Positions 1 to 9,469 are shown, counted from the first letter of the stretch. The stretch: 35,522 nt of DNA from Terramyces sp. JEL0728 (GCA_027603945.1 JADIIU010000131.1:1-35522), one strand, 5' to 3'. The notes: generated by a model from the sequence alone, not told the origin. Made by a program: numbers and translations.

Positions 1-78
1 TCACTGATTGCTTGCATTATTTCTGCTTTACTCGGGTTAGGAGCTGTAGTGTGGTTTACTGGTACTAATAAAAAATAA
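1..78 (+). CDS. C-terminal end of a membrane protein (partial)
   Basis: The window opens inside a plus-strand frame that stays open for 25 codons and stops at 76-78. The visible piece is a hydrophobic segment of about 19 residues (LIACIISALLGLGAVVWF) followed by the short polar end TGTNKK. It looks like a C-terminal membrane-spanning helix or tail anchor. The body of the protein lies upstream of the window, so its function cannot be told. An alternative is an exon end whose frame is set by an intron outside the window. Confidence 0.5.
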   Translation, partial: SLIACIISALLGLGAVVWFTGTNKK

Positions 79-186
79 TGTATTATGTTATACACTTGGG
101 ATTGCCTCAATTATCTACATGATTTGAATATATCAGAGCAACCGAATATGACTGGTAACCACATCCAAGTTGAAATCTCAATGTGT

Positions 187-988
187 TTATTGCAACTTTT
201 TGATTCCGGTTTCTTTGATGATTTTAGCTAAAATACGGTGCTTTTCTTCATTTTTCACAAGGGGAGACAAGTATCCACGTTTGCTTTCATCAGCATAAGT
301 CGCGATTAATCTTCTTGGTGGTAAAATCATTTCCGGAACTGAATGATAGTTTTTGCCATTCATCAAAGAGTGGATCCTTGTCTTGTCAAAGTAAACAGTT
401 GTAACTTTGCCGCCATGCTTTTCGATTGTTTTAATTGCATTTTCACTGGCTTTGTTACACTCAATATCTACTTTTGCATTAAAGAATTCAGCTCCCTAGG
501 TTAATACGAGTTACTTTTCCAAGCAATACAACCCCGTCTTTGATTTTACCACAGATTTTGCTATCCACCAATGCCTTCATTGTGATTTTCTTTGTAGGAT
601 CGATCCTCCCGACATTAATCCAGTGCTGCAGAGTATCCAGGGCCAAAGGCCGTAAATTCTGTCTGATATGCTTCAACCTAGAATAAAAACCCACTTACAT
701 TCCTCTGTTTTGCACACCAATCTTTGGGGTTTGTTCGACAATAGAAGTTTGACCACCAGTGAATGCGCGGTGAGGTTTTGCCTTGGAAGAGCGGTGTTTG
801 TACCCCTTTCTACCTCTTCCAGCAGTTCTACCTTTTCCTCCTCTTCCTACAACTTTTCTTTTTTTCTGTGCATTTTTGGGTAGCGTTACGTTGTTTAATG
901 TAAGAACTGATTTGAATCTCGTTTGAATTAGTGGTTTAAATATTGGTCTTGTAATTGGTCTGAATGCTAGTCGCAGGATTGAAAGCAT
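187..988 (-). CDS. MRPL10: Mitochondrial large-subunit ribosomal protein uL15m
   Basis: Mitochondrial ribosomal protein of the bacterial L15 family. The start at 988 gives a basic presequence-like N terminus (MLSILRLAFRPITRP). The family's Gly/Arg/Lys-rich loop follows (GRGGKGRTAGRGRKG), then GGQTS, the block GRIDPTKKITMKAL, then KDGVVLLGK. The gene is three exons: 699-988, 515-677 and 187-495, with introns at 678-698 (21 nt) and 496-514 (19 nt, GTAACTCGTATTAACCTAG). Removing the second intron joins DGVVLLGK to GAEFFNAKVDI and the family-typical stretch NKASENAIKTIEKHGGKV, which confirms the junction. The spliced product is 253 residues. The stop TAA is part of an AATAAA. Identity is well supported; the yeast name is used for the family only. 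Confidence 0.92.
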
Positions 989-1104
989 TCTGATTTTTTA
1001 TTTTTTTTCCAACCTTTGAAGAGCACCACTTATTCTATTGTGAAAGAGCAGATTCAATACCGGGCTACATTGCAGATTTCAAATTAAATGTGCCAGATAG
1101 ATAT

Positions 1105-1166
1105 CTCGCAAAGTAAATAGAATAATTCTCGCAAGTAAATAGAATAATTCTCGCAAAGTAAATAAG
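1105..1166. repeat. Tandem repeat, 22-23 bp unit, about 2.7 copies
   Basis: The unit CTCGCAAAGTAAATAGAATA (plus ATT) begins at 1105, 1128 and 1150. The middle copy lacks one A, and the third degenerates after GTAAATA. It lies between the uL15m start and the relic at 1201-1464. Nothing suggests a function; it reads as a recent local duplication in intergenic DNA. Confidence 0.8.
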
Positions 1167-1200
1167 ATTCCAATATTTACAAATCCAGAAAGTAGATCTG

Positions 1201-1464
1201 CTATGCTGGCATTATCAACGCGAAAATATACTGGAAGGTTATCCTTAATTGCTCCACCTTTGAAATGTATTCCTCAATCTCAACACCTTTTGTTTCACCA
1301 GGAAAGAAATCAGATGAGAAAATATACAACACGTGATAAGTTGCCAAAACGTTGTTGATATCACCTAGCTTTCCAAAAAATTCAACGATAATAAAGCGGA
1401 AATTACCTATACTTTCCTGCGTTATCGCTCGTTGAAGAACACAATTATTGTTGTTCCTATTGTG
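1201..1464 (-). pseudogene. Relic resembling the C-terminal half of an adaptin sigma subunit
   Basis: A minus-strand frame is open from 1464 to the stop at 1201-1203 and has no ATG. Its core, FFGKLGDINNV-(5 residues)-VLYI-(6)-PGET, has the same spacing as the sigma-adaptin segment containing FF, V, V, I and GE (FF at 1-2, V at 11 and 17, I at 20, GE at 28-29 of the block). The N-terminal half expected of a sigma chain (about 80 residues) is absent, because the next gene's start lies at 1559. No mini-intron pattern restores it. It is best read as a decayed fragment. The resemblance is by eye, so an unrelated small gene is possible. Confidence 0.33.
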
Positions 1465-1558
1465 CTATACCACAATAAGGACCCTACCATTGTTTCCAAG
1501 CCACTACCAGTAAAAAAACCCGCACAACTCAAAATTTTTTTCACTCTACAAATTTCAG

Positions 1559-2506
1559 ATGTCTGCTCCAGTTGCTAAACCAGTAAAACAAAAGGATTCA
1601 TTCGCTGTTGCTCTTGCTAAGGATTTCTTGGCCGGTGGTGTCTCTGGTATCGTATCCAAGACTGCTACTGCTCCAATCGAACGTGTCAAGCTTGTCATTC
1701 AAACCCAAGACGCTAACCCAAAAATTATTTCTGGTGAAGTCCCAAGATACAAGGGTATTGGCGACACTTTCTCCCGTGTTGCAAAGGAACAAGGTATTAG
1801 AGCTTTCTGGAGAGGTAACTTTGCCAACTGCATCCGTTATTTCCCAACCCAAGCTATTAACTTGGCTACCAAGGATTCTATCAAAGGACTTTTCCCTAAA
1901 TACAACCCAAAAACTGAATTCTGGCCTTTCTTGGCTGTTAACTTGGCCTCTGGTGGTCTTGCTGGTGCCATCTCTCTTTGCTTTGTCTATCCATTAGATT
2001 ATGCCCGTACTCGTTTGGCTTCTGATGTCGGCTCTGGAAAACGTCAATTCTCTGGTTTATGGGACTGTTTGGTAAAGACTTCAAAAGGTCCTAAAGGTTT
2101 CTTGTCTCTCTACCAAGGATTTGGTGTCTCTGTTGCTGGTATTATTGCTTACCGTGGTGTCCAGTTTGGTTTGAACGATACCATCAAAGGTCTCAACCCA
2201 TATGACAAGGATGTTACTGTTATTGGTATCTTCTCTAAATTCGTTGCTGCTCAAGTTTCCGTTATTTCTTCATCTATGGCTACTTACCCATTAGATACTG
2301 TCCGTCGTCGTTTGCAAATGCAAGCTGAAAAGCCAATGAACGAACGTCTCTACAAGAGTACTTTACACTGCTTCTACAAGATCTACGCCGATGAAGGTTT
2401 CTCTGCCTTGTTCAAGGGAGCCGGTGCCAACATCTTCCGTGGTGTCGGTGCTGCTTTAGTGCTTGTACTTTACGGTGAAGCTCAAGCCGTCATGAAGTCT
2501 AAATAA
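1559..2506 (+). CDS. AAC: ADP/ATP-carrier-type mitochondrial carrier
   Basis: Intronless 315-residue mitochondrial carrier with the threefold structure of about 100 residues each. Carrier signatures are PIERVKL (39-45), YPLDYARTRL (144-153) and YPLDTVRRRL (243-252). ADP/ATP-carrier features include QGIRAFWRGNFANCIRYFPTQA, the block GFGVSVAGIIAYR, and a C terminus ending VLVLYGEAQ. It would exchange ADP and ATP across the inner membrane. One oddity: the nucleotide-carrier hallmark RRRMMM reads RRRLQM here (249-254). Codon choice is strongly biased (GGT, AAG, GTC, CCA), unlike most neighbours, as expected for a highly expressed gene. The stop lies inside AATAAA. A related adenine-nucleotide carrier with another substrate is the main alternative. 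Confidence 0.9.
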   Translation: MSAPVAKPVKQKDSFAVALAKDFLAGGVSGIVSKTATAPIERVKLVIQTQDANPKIISGEVPRYKGIGDTFSRVAKEQGIRAFWRGNFANCIRYFPTQAINLATKDSIKGLFPKYNPKTEFWPFLAVNLASGGLAGAISLCFVYPLDYARTRLASDVGSGKRQFSGLWDCLVKTSKGPKGFLSLYQGFGVSVAGIIAYRGVQFGLNDTIKGLNPYDKDVTVIGIFSKFVAAQVSVISSSMATYPLDTVRRRLQMQAEKPMNERLYKSTLHCFYKIYADEGFSALFKGAGANIFRGVGAALVLVLYGEAQAVMKSK

Positions 2507-3077
2507 ATTTAACTTTGCACTCAATAAATCGCTTTTAATTATTCCATTTTGTTTGTACTTGATTTAATTACAGAAGGCTCAATCATAGGTTCAGAATCCC
2601 CTTATAGAGATCTAAATCAAACGTGCTGTAAATCCAACTCAACTTTTGTTTCCGCTAAATCGCAATAGCTAATAGAATCTAGAAATGCGACTGCAAAATA
2701 TGGCGTAATGCATACCGGATCAACTTTGGCGGAGATTTATGAGTGTAAATCCAGAGATCAGCAAATGCAAAATATTCTCGCGTCATTTACATGTCATAAG
2801 TACACTATAGACTAATATCATATGGCGGTGATCGGCCACGTTTTTACACGCAATTACATATTGGAACTGTGAGATCCTTACCGGCAAATGTTAATTAAAT
2901 TTAAATCACGTTATGCCACGCTCCAATGAATGTATTAAACCACGTTCACTTGATACACATCGTATATTAAAATACGTCCATTAATCGTTCAGTGCTTGTT
3001 CCCCTGCTGATCCGTGCACTTTTATTTTTTCTTATTTTTTCCCAAATTATAAATAACGGGAGAATAATGGACTGGCA
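2507..3077. promoter_or_regulatory. Intergenic region with a CACG(T/C)T cluster
   Basis: About 570 bp with no supportable gene on either strand. AATAAA around 2522 probably ends the carrier transcript. Four copies of a CACGTT-like hexamer, (C/T)CACG(T/C)T, lie within about 110 bp, at 2836, 2906, 2916 and 2940, upstream of the gene at 3078. Clustering suggests, but does not prove, a transcription-factor site array. The last 80 bp are T-rich and lead into a TATA box. Confidence 0.3.
3048..3055 (+). promoter_or_regulatory. TATA box (TATAAATA)
   Basis: TATAAATA ends 22 nt before the ATG at 3078, after a T-rich run. If transcription starts 25-30 nt downstream of the box, as is usual, the 5' untranslated region would be almost absent. 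Confidence 0.5.
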
Positions 3078-3485
3078 ATGTTCAAATTACATGCAATTAA
3101 AAAAAAACTTTCCAAGGTATTCCGCAAAAACGAGGTGAATGAACCCGTCAAATCGTTACCTGTCGTATACTATGATCACGACCCCAGTCTCACTGACTCT
3201 AATCTAATTGATGATGATGTTATATCAGTTCATACTACAACGACAATTACCAGTCAAGATACACCTGATTACATTTACGCTCAGTATCATAGCATGCCGC
3301 GCATGAAACCTGCGAGCGATTTGACATTAAATCGAAAAACGTGTACTATGCCTAGGATGAATAGGAGTGCAGAGGTTAGGAAAGGCAGGTTTTTGGTTAG
3401 TTGCGAAAAGAGCTCTCTATGGTGTGCCAATATTGACAAGGGCCCTAGCAGGTTCCAGTATGTGGATGAAGTGGATTTACTCTAA
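3078..3485 (+). CDS. Small RF-motif protein, copy 1 (unknown function)
   Basis: A 135-residue intronless protein with no membrane segment. The N terminus is basic and possibly amphipathic (FKLHAIKKKLSKVFRK), the middle is acidic and Thr-rich, and the C terminus carries RKGRFLVSCEKSSLWCANI followed by PSRFQYVDE. The same C-terminal layout occurs in the gene at 31149 (KKGRFTM..EKSSLYYANIKKDKSRFEFVE), so the two are paralogues 28 kb apart. GRFLV fits RFx(V/I), the peptide bound by the CCT domain of SPAK/OSR1-type kinases. That link is inference from the short motif alone. The basic N terminus also aligns loosely (LKKLQKYFKK in copy 2). I do not recognise the family. The start is supported by the TATA box 23 nt upstream. 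Confidence 0.7.
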   Translation: MFKLHAIKKKLSKVFRKNEVNEPVKSLPVVYYDHDPSLTDSNLIDDDVISVHTTTTITSQDTPDYIYAQYHSMPRMKPASDLTLNRKTCTMPRMNRSAEVRKGRFLVSCEKSSLWCANIDKGPSRFQYVDEVDLL

Positions 3486-3539
3486 GTTATTTTGTGCATT
3501 TAATATATATTTTTTCATTAGCCGGCTCTGTAATCTGCA

Positions 3540-4367
3540 ATGTATCCATATCGTGAAATACCAGTTTATCAAAGAGAAGCCACACTAGCCACAAAACTCT
3601 TACCAACATTAATGTTCACAGTTGAAAATACTACCAATGTGCCTCTTAATATCCTTCTCACTAGATTTATTCCAGTTATAGGTTATGTTCCCTGCGATCA
3701 TAGGTGGGGCTTGAATCCAGGAGAGAAACACAACTTTAGACAAACCACTGGACGGAGGGTAACTGTATGGATGGACAATGGAGAACCTACCAGAATATCC
3801 GACTCGGCACTGAAAGCATGGGTTGGCGGCAAAGTAGTAATTGCAGGAGTAAGCTTCGGGACACATGCAACATTGGACCATATGGTATCAGACCTAGTAC
3901 TGGATTCAATCATAGGCCACTTGATCACACATGTAATAGATTCGCATATTTCGTCAGTATTAATATCCCACGTAATTGAACATTTGACAATGGAATTCAT
4001 TGCAGATAAATTAGTTGATGCCGCACTGTATCCCTTTGTAAGATTAGCAGAAGCAAAACTGGAAAGGGAAGGAATAGCTAAAACCCACGCCAAGATAGAT
4101 ATAGGAGGGCTGGTTGGTGTCAAAATTAAACCTGGAAAGCATTTGATTCATCATACGAACTTGAATGGATGCGAGATGATTGTTACTGGCGGCCCAGGAA
4201 TTGAAATTCTGGAGAAGGATGGTGAAAAGTATGTTACTTGGATTGTTGCAGATGAGTGTCAAAAGGAATTTGAAATTATTAAACATTCGGCTTTGGGAAA
4301 CGCTGTTAGGAAAGCTGCTGGTGTGCTTACTAATGCGACCAACGCTATCCTAGGGGAAAAGTTTTAA
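3540..4367 (+). CDS. Hypothetical protein, 275 residues, His-rich helical middle
   Basis: A long intronless frame with an ATG 54 bp after the preceding stop and a stop inside TAATAAA. I do not recognise it. The N-terminal third looks beta-rich (LMFTVENTTNVPLNILLTRF, VTVWMDNG). Residues about 110-160 form an unusual hydrophobic helical stretch with regularly spaced His and Ile/Leu (HMVSDLVLDSIIGHLITHV, SSVLISHVIEHL), too polar for ordinary membrane helices. The C-terminal third (GGLVGVKIKPGKH ... GCEMIVTGGPGIEILEKDG) looks beta-rich again, with an Ala-rich end. A membrane-associating or pore-like two-domain protein is one reading, with no direct support. It sits between the RF-motif gene and the LRR cluster, same strand. 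Confidence 0.65.
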   Translation: MYPYREIPVYQREATLATKLLPTLMFTVENTTNVPLNILLTRFIPVIGYVPCDHRWGLNPGEKHNFRQTTGRRVTVWMDNGEPTRISDSALKAWVGGKVVIAGVSFGTHATLDHMVSDLVLDSIIGHLITHVIDSHISSVLISHVIEHLTMEFIADKLVDAALYPFVRLAEAKLEREGIAKTHAKIDIGGLVGVKIKPGKHLIHHTNLNGCEMIVTGGPGIEILEKDGEKYVTWIVADECQKEFEIIKHSALGNAVRKAAGVLTNATNAILGEKF

Positions 4368-4525
4368 TAAAGAAACCTCGTACATCCATTTACATTGAGC
4401 TCTTACCTTGTGAATCACTGCACTGGAAACTAGTACAATTACTTGAAGGTTCCTACCAAGTCAACCATATTCACATGGCTCATTTGTTAGCCCCAATAAT
4501 TGAAAATTTCGTTATTCAAAAAATT

Positions 4526-5700
4526 ATGGTCTCCACTGACTGCCAGCTGTTTTATTCTACAATTTACCCAGCATTAACAAAAACCAATCCGCAACAGACC
4601 AGTTCATCTTGTTGCGGAATTGCTAACCTGAAATGCGACGGGCAACAGCGAATTACCCAAATTGATTACCACAACACGACTACACTCACTGGGTACATTC
4701 CACCAGAGATAGGACAATTGACACAACTTACGATTCTATTATTGTATCAAACCAATTTGCACGGTACTCTACCATCCTCAATTTCAAATTTAACCGGCCT
4801 TACCCAATTGGCACTTGGTGGAAACTCTTTTGTAGGCCCAATTCCACCAGAGTATGGGAATTTACAGCAACTCCAGCAATTGTACCTTGATGAAAACTTT
4901 TTGAATGGGACTATTCCTGATTCATTGGGACACATACCTGCTTTGCAAATATTGTATGTGAATGATAATCCAAATATTGTTGGTCCGCTACCTCCCTCTT
5001 TGAAAAATTTGAATACGAACACTACGCCAAAATTTGTTTACGACCAATCAGTACTCACAACCAACGTATCTTCTCTCACCACCACCTCACCAACTGCTTC
5101 AGCAGCACCAGTTGTTGACCCTTCAACACCATTCCCTACGAGCTCAATTATTATTATTGTGATTGCAATAGTAATATGTGCAATTGGAATGATCGGATTC
5201 GTCTTGTTTAGATTGAAAGCATCAAAAGTAAAGAAACTAGAAAGATTAAATTCGCAATCAACAGCAGTCGACCGTCAGGACTCTCCGCTTATAGCCGCAC
5301 CAATTGAATCGTTTTCTGACAGAGATAAACGCGTTTCCAAGACTATACAATTCGACCAAATTCAAACGGATAGGGGTAGCAAAGCTTACAGTTCGCTGTC
5401 AACCCCAATTGCGGATGTAAGCTGGCACTAATTGTAGATGAAGGATGAGTACCGCAAATCGCAACCGCCATTACTCTACGATCATGTTCATGATCCTTCT
5501 GGGATGAACCAGCCTAGAAACCCACTAGATGAACAAAAGGCAAGCGTTGCTAATTTTAGGATATTGTCCAATTAGCTACTGACCAGCCACCAATTATTGT
5601 TGAGATATCCACTGACCAGCCTCCAATATTATCCCAACCAAACGAATCTGGAAAAGTATCTCTGGAATCTGTTCAACCACCGGTGCTCCAACCATTCTAG
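4526..5700 (+). CDS. LRR single-pass membrane protein A with QPPIL tail
   Basis: First of four tandem LRR proteins; 377 residues in three exons: 4526-5416, 5438-5539, 5560-5700. Introns are 21 nt (5417-5437) and 20 nt (5540-5559, GCAAGCGTTGCTAATTTTAG, a GC-AG intron). The order is: N-terminal cap with DCQ, CCG and a third Cys (5-37), about four plant-type LRRs (54-161; IPPEIGQL, IPPEYGNL, IPDSLG, LPPSL), Thr/Ser/Pro stalk, membrane helix (about 207-229), basic stop-transfer, tail. The tail has SPLIAAPIES, AYSSLSTPI and four QPP copies (SQPPLLYD, DQPPIIVE, DQPPILSQ, VQPPVLQP), three of them only visible after splicing. The start is the ATG of MVSTDCQ, shared by B-D, although an in-frame ATG lies at 4475. 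The intron that B-D have after the cap is missing here. Probably a surface recognition or adhesion protein. Confidence 0.83.
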
Positions 5701-5906
5701 ATTAGAAATTACATGCCTGAATAAATTTGTTTTAATAAGGTGTATTACTTTATGGTACATGAAAAAGGCTTGTATGGATTATACCAGAAAGTCGGCAGAT
5801 CCAAAAGCTCAGAAGTCGGTAATTGTGGAAACTAGCCTTTGGCATAGTCTGGCATATGATATCACCATATCCGTCTACTCAAAGAATTTTCTGAATTTAT
5901 TTTTTC

Positions 5907-7311
5907 ATGGTTTCTCAGGACTGCCAATTATACTACAGCAAAATCTATCCAGCTATCAGCAACACTAGTCCGCAATCGTCAACTTCTACCTGCTGTACTA
6001 TTCCGCAACTTAAATGCGATGACCAGGATCGAATCACACAAATGTAGCCTTTATTAACTTAGCGATTTCCACCAGTCATCTTCGACGATCACTGGAGTGA
6101 TCCCGCCGGAAATTGGCCAGCTGAGTCAACTAACTATATTGCATTTGTACCAAAACAATCTGCATGGATCACTCCCTTCGTCAATCTCAAAATTAAGTTT
6201 ATTAACAGACTTGTCGCTAGGAGGAAATTCATTCGAAGGATCAATTCCACCAGAGTACGGAAACTTGAGCCAGTTGCAGTACTTTTATTTGGATGAAAAT
6301 AAGTTAACTGGGGCTGTACCGGATTCTCTGGGAAAGTTGCCTGCATTGATCAATCTCAAAGTTGAGAATAATTTGTTGACTGGACCATTACCGCCATCAC
6401 TGCAAAATTTAAATGCAAATACAAAACCGTATTTTACTTGTGATGGTTTTGTGCGAACATCTACTGGAACTGCTACTAATAATGTGACTGCAACTCAAAC
6501 ATCAGTGATTGTGACCCCGCCTTCATCGACAAACAACTCTGGTTTGATCATAGGAGTTGCGATTGCTGGGGTATTAATTTTGGCAGTCTTTGCAGCTGGA
6601 TTGCTTGTTGTTTATAGGAAATCTGGTAAAAAGAGACAATTGGAAAGACAGGATTCACAAGCAACATCAATCGAACAACGAAATTCACCTGTAGTCGTAA
6701 CTCCAGTAGAATCAACAGGTACTAGTTTTTAACAAAGGCATGTTGAGTTATCCTCCGAGTGAAACTAGTGAAGTTAGCGACCAGCTAAAGTATTTACCAT
6801 CTGAAGGATTCGATACGCATATAGAAAAGAAACTAAATCGGCATAGTCAGGAAAACAATAGATTCTCAAGAAACGTACAAGATTTTCGGTTCTCGAGAAA
6901 CTTGGATTACCAGCAAGATTATATGAATCCTGGCTATCAAAGCAATCAGTATTATCCAGTACAATACAATATGCCATATAGAGAAGAGTACCAGAATGAT
7001 CTGTACACGCCAAATATCTTGCACATCGATCCGAATAATAGAGCTAGTCAGGCGTATACTTCACTATCAACGCCTATTGAAGAGCACGGCGATTCTCTTG
7101 GTAGACAGCCGCCTATCCTCTACAATAACCCTTCAAACACTCTATCACAACTTCCAACAAATAATCAGGACAGTTACAACGGAGAGATGTTTGCTACACA
7201 GCCGCCGATCATACTTGCACCACAATCTGGCCAAGATGTAAGTAAATTTAACTGTAGACCAGTGAACAACCGCCAATCTTGATGAAAAGCTTTTCTAATA
7301 ATCGCCAGTAA
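5907..7311 (+). CDS. LRR single-pass membrane protein B with QPPIL tail
   Basis: Four exons: 5907-6043 (137 nt), 6063-6718, 6738-7237, 7258-7311; introns of 19 nt (6044-6062), 19 nt (6719-6737) and 20 nt (7238-7257, GTAAGTAAATTTAACTGTAG). The product is 448 residues: cap MVSQDCQLYY with CC and a third Cys, four LRRs with IPPEIGQL and IPPEYGNL, Thr-rich stalk, membrane helix GLIIGVAIAGVLILAVFAAG, long tail. The tail contains SPVVVTPVES, FDTHIEKKL (shared with D), QAYTSLSTPI (shared with A) and three QPP motifs (RQPPILYN, TQPPIILA, EQPPILMK). The last lies alone in the final exon. The stop is TAATAAA. There is no N-terminal signal peptide before DCQ, so membrane insertion would depend on the internal helix. 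Confidence 0.84.
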
Positions 7312-7467
7312 TAAAGTTTTATTTCATACGGCCGAGTCTTTGTTCTTGGCGTAAATATCGACCCAGTTAGTGAATATCAATGTTTATAACGCGTAAATTT
7401 GACAATACCATTGTTCTAGAACTCCGATGAAACCAAATCGTACCCAGAATAAATTTCATCCAAATAC

Positions 7468-8136
7468 ATGAATCCCGAGCCAAACCTAGTACAAATTAAA
7501 ACTGACGACACAATCGATGTGGTAACAAGAAAAAAGAATATTTTCCAAAAGGGGATTTCACAAGCTAAAAAAGGTGCAAAGAAATCAGTTAAAATCGCTG
7601 GAAATGTGCTGGAAGATTTTAAAGAATTTTTGAACAGAGGTAATGTAGTTGATTTGGCTGTTGGGGTCGTCATCGGTGCTTCGTTTACCGCTATCGTTAA
7701 CTCGCTCGTCAATGATATTTTTACACCAGCCATTTCATTAGCTCTTGGATCAGCCTCATTGGATAATGTGTTTATACTGCTGGCTTGTCCGCTGCTGAAT
7801 CCGAATATTTCAAATTCTGGAAGAGGCAAGGTCGGTAAGGACTGCTTCCAATACCAATACGCGACTGTTGCATTAGCTAAACAAGCCGGTGCTATTACGT
7901 GGAACTACGGCAGCTTCTTGCAACAGATTATCAATTTCCTTATAATCGCGATAATTGTATTTTTCCTTGTCAAAGTATACTCAGCAGCGTTTAGGAGAAA
8001 GAAGACAACAGCAGAAAAATATGGAAAGGAATGTCCTTACTGTTGTAAAGGTATCCCAATCAATGCAAAGAAATGCTGTTTCTGCACAGCCGACTTGGAA
8101 GATGGTGAACCAGAGGCTAGCGATTCAAAATCTTAA
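7468..8136 (+). CDS. mscL: MscL-type large-conductance mechanosensitive channel with C-terminal zinc ribbon
   Basis: Intronless, 222 residues. After a basic N-terminal extension of about 45 residues comes the MscL core: EDFKEFLNRGNVVDLAVGVVIGASFTAIVNSLVNDIFTP, i.e. the amphipathic S1 helix and the pore-lining Gly/Ala-rich first helix. A periplasm-type loop follows, and then TM2 (QQIINFLIIAIIVFFLVKVY). The C terminus has CPYC..GIP..AKKCCFC, a four-Cys zinc-ribbon module also seen on some bacterial MscL proteins. Homopentameric channels of this family open under membrane tension and release osmolytes on hypo-osmotic shock, a sensible need for a wall-less zoospore. It lies between LRR genes B and C on the same strand. 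A bacterial origin is possible but ancient, since its base composition matches its neighbours. Confidence 0.9.
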   Translation: MNPEPNLVQIKTDDTIDVVTRKKNIFQKGISQAKKGAKKSVKIAGNVLEDFKEFLNRGNVVDLAVGVVIGASFTAIVNSLVNDIFTPAISLALGSASLDNVFILLACPLLNPNISNSGRGKVGKDCFQYQYATVALAKQAGAITWNYGSFLQQIINFLIIAIIVFFLVKVYSAAFRRKKTTAEKYGKECPYCCKGIPINAKKCCFCTADLEDGEPEASDSKS

Positions 8137-8210
8137 TAAATCATCATTGAAATTTGCACAAGCCTAATTTCCATTTGGAATGTGAAGCCGCACTCTTTTT
8201 TTTCATAGAA

Positions 8211-9469
8211 ATGGTTTCGGCAGACTGCCAACTGTACTACAGCACAATCTATCCCGCCATAAGTAGTACTCAGCCGCAACAAACAACTGCAACCTGCTGT
8301 GGGACGGACCAAATTCAGTGCGACAGCCAGGATCGGATAACAACAATGTATTTGAATTTAATATAGTGATTTTCATCAAAATCCAGTAATCATCGGCTTC
8401 ATACCAAATGAAATCGGACAGCTGTCGAAATTAACTGTTTTGAGGTTGTATCAGAATAATTTGAATGGGAACCTGCCAGTATCAGTTGTAAATTTAACTT
8501 TGTTGACAGAGTTGACACTGAAGGGAAATTCGATTGTTGGAAATATTCCTCCAGAGTATGGAAGTTTTCAACAGCTTACTATAATGTCGTTGGAGAACAA
8601 TAGACTGACTGGAACTATTCCGGATTCGCTGGGGAAAATTACAACGTTAAAGACACTGCTGCTCCATAATAATCAATTAGTTGGACCTCTTCCGCCATCT
8701 CTACAGAATCTGAATATGTCTACTATCCCGCAATTTCATTGCGACGATGCAGTTCGGAACTATGTTGCACAGACTAATTTGACAAATAATGCAACTGGAG
8801 GAACCAATACACCCGGTAGCGGATCTATCAGTACCATATTAATAATATGTCTCGTATTGGCTGGTGTGGTATGCGTTGTTGCTGCTGGAGGGTTCTATTG
8901 GTACTGGAAGAAACCAGTTGAAATTAAAGCAAAAAAGATTGATGATTTAGATACCACTTCGATAGCTCCTTCTGAAGGAACATCCGTCACGCGTTCAGAA
9001 TCAACGGCAATTGTGTCCCCATCAGAACGCCTTCAAGGTAGCTGGTTTTAATGGTAGAATTTCCTCCGGATCCTGCTGAAGACAGGCTTAAAGACCTGAG
9101 GCAGCTGAGGAAAATGAATTCCTACCAGCCAGTGCCAAAAGAAGATCATGCTGCAGATAATCAACCATTGGTAATGAATGATCTACTTGTAATGACTAGT
9201 AGCCAGCCTCCAATTCTCGCGGAAAATTTGTCAGCTGTCGATAAAGAAAATATAACAAGGCAGGAAACAGTTCATGCACAGCCGCCTATTCTAGCAGAAG
9301 AACCGAGCTGCAACCAGGTATTTCAATTTTAATCAAGGACACACATGATAACTCTAATAGTCAGCCTCCCATTCTGCTGCAAGATTACGATCCAAAACCT
9401 TTTCTTGAGATTGGACAAAGTCAGCCGCCAATCATCTTATTACCTAACTCTGGTACCACAAGTAAATAA
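8211..9469 (+). CDS. LRR single-pass membrane protein C with QPPIL tail
   Basis: Four exons: 8211-8347 (137 nt, identical in length to B and D), 8367-9037, 9058-9317, 9338-9469; introns of 19 nt (8348-8366), 20 nt (9038-9057) and 20 nt (9318-9337, GTATTTCAATTTTAATCAAG). The product is 399 residues: cap MVSADCQLYY with CCG, four LRRs (IPNEIGQL, IPPEYGSF, IPDSLGK, LPPSLQN), stalk, membrane helix ILIICLVLAGVVCVVAAGG, tail. The tail lacks the SLSTPI block of A and B but has four QPP motifs (SQPPILAE, AQPPILAE, SQPPILLQ, SQPPIILL), the last two in the terminal exon. The stop overlaps AATAAA. The function is probably recognition or adhesion at the surface, with a motif-rich cytoplasmic tail. Confidence 0.83.

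Noticed and set aside
2590..2625. GGTTCAGAATCCCC resembling a tRNA B box
   Set aside because: No matching A box or acceptor stem could be folded around it.
4475..4525. In-frame upstream ATG extending LRR-A by 17 residues
   Set aside because: B, C and D all start at MVSxDCQ, and the extra residues have no signal-peptide shape.
5597..5968. 123-codon frame between LRR-A and LRR-B
   Set aside because: It overlaps the spliced last exon of A and the first exon of B in another frame; both are better supported.
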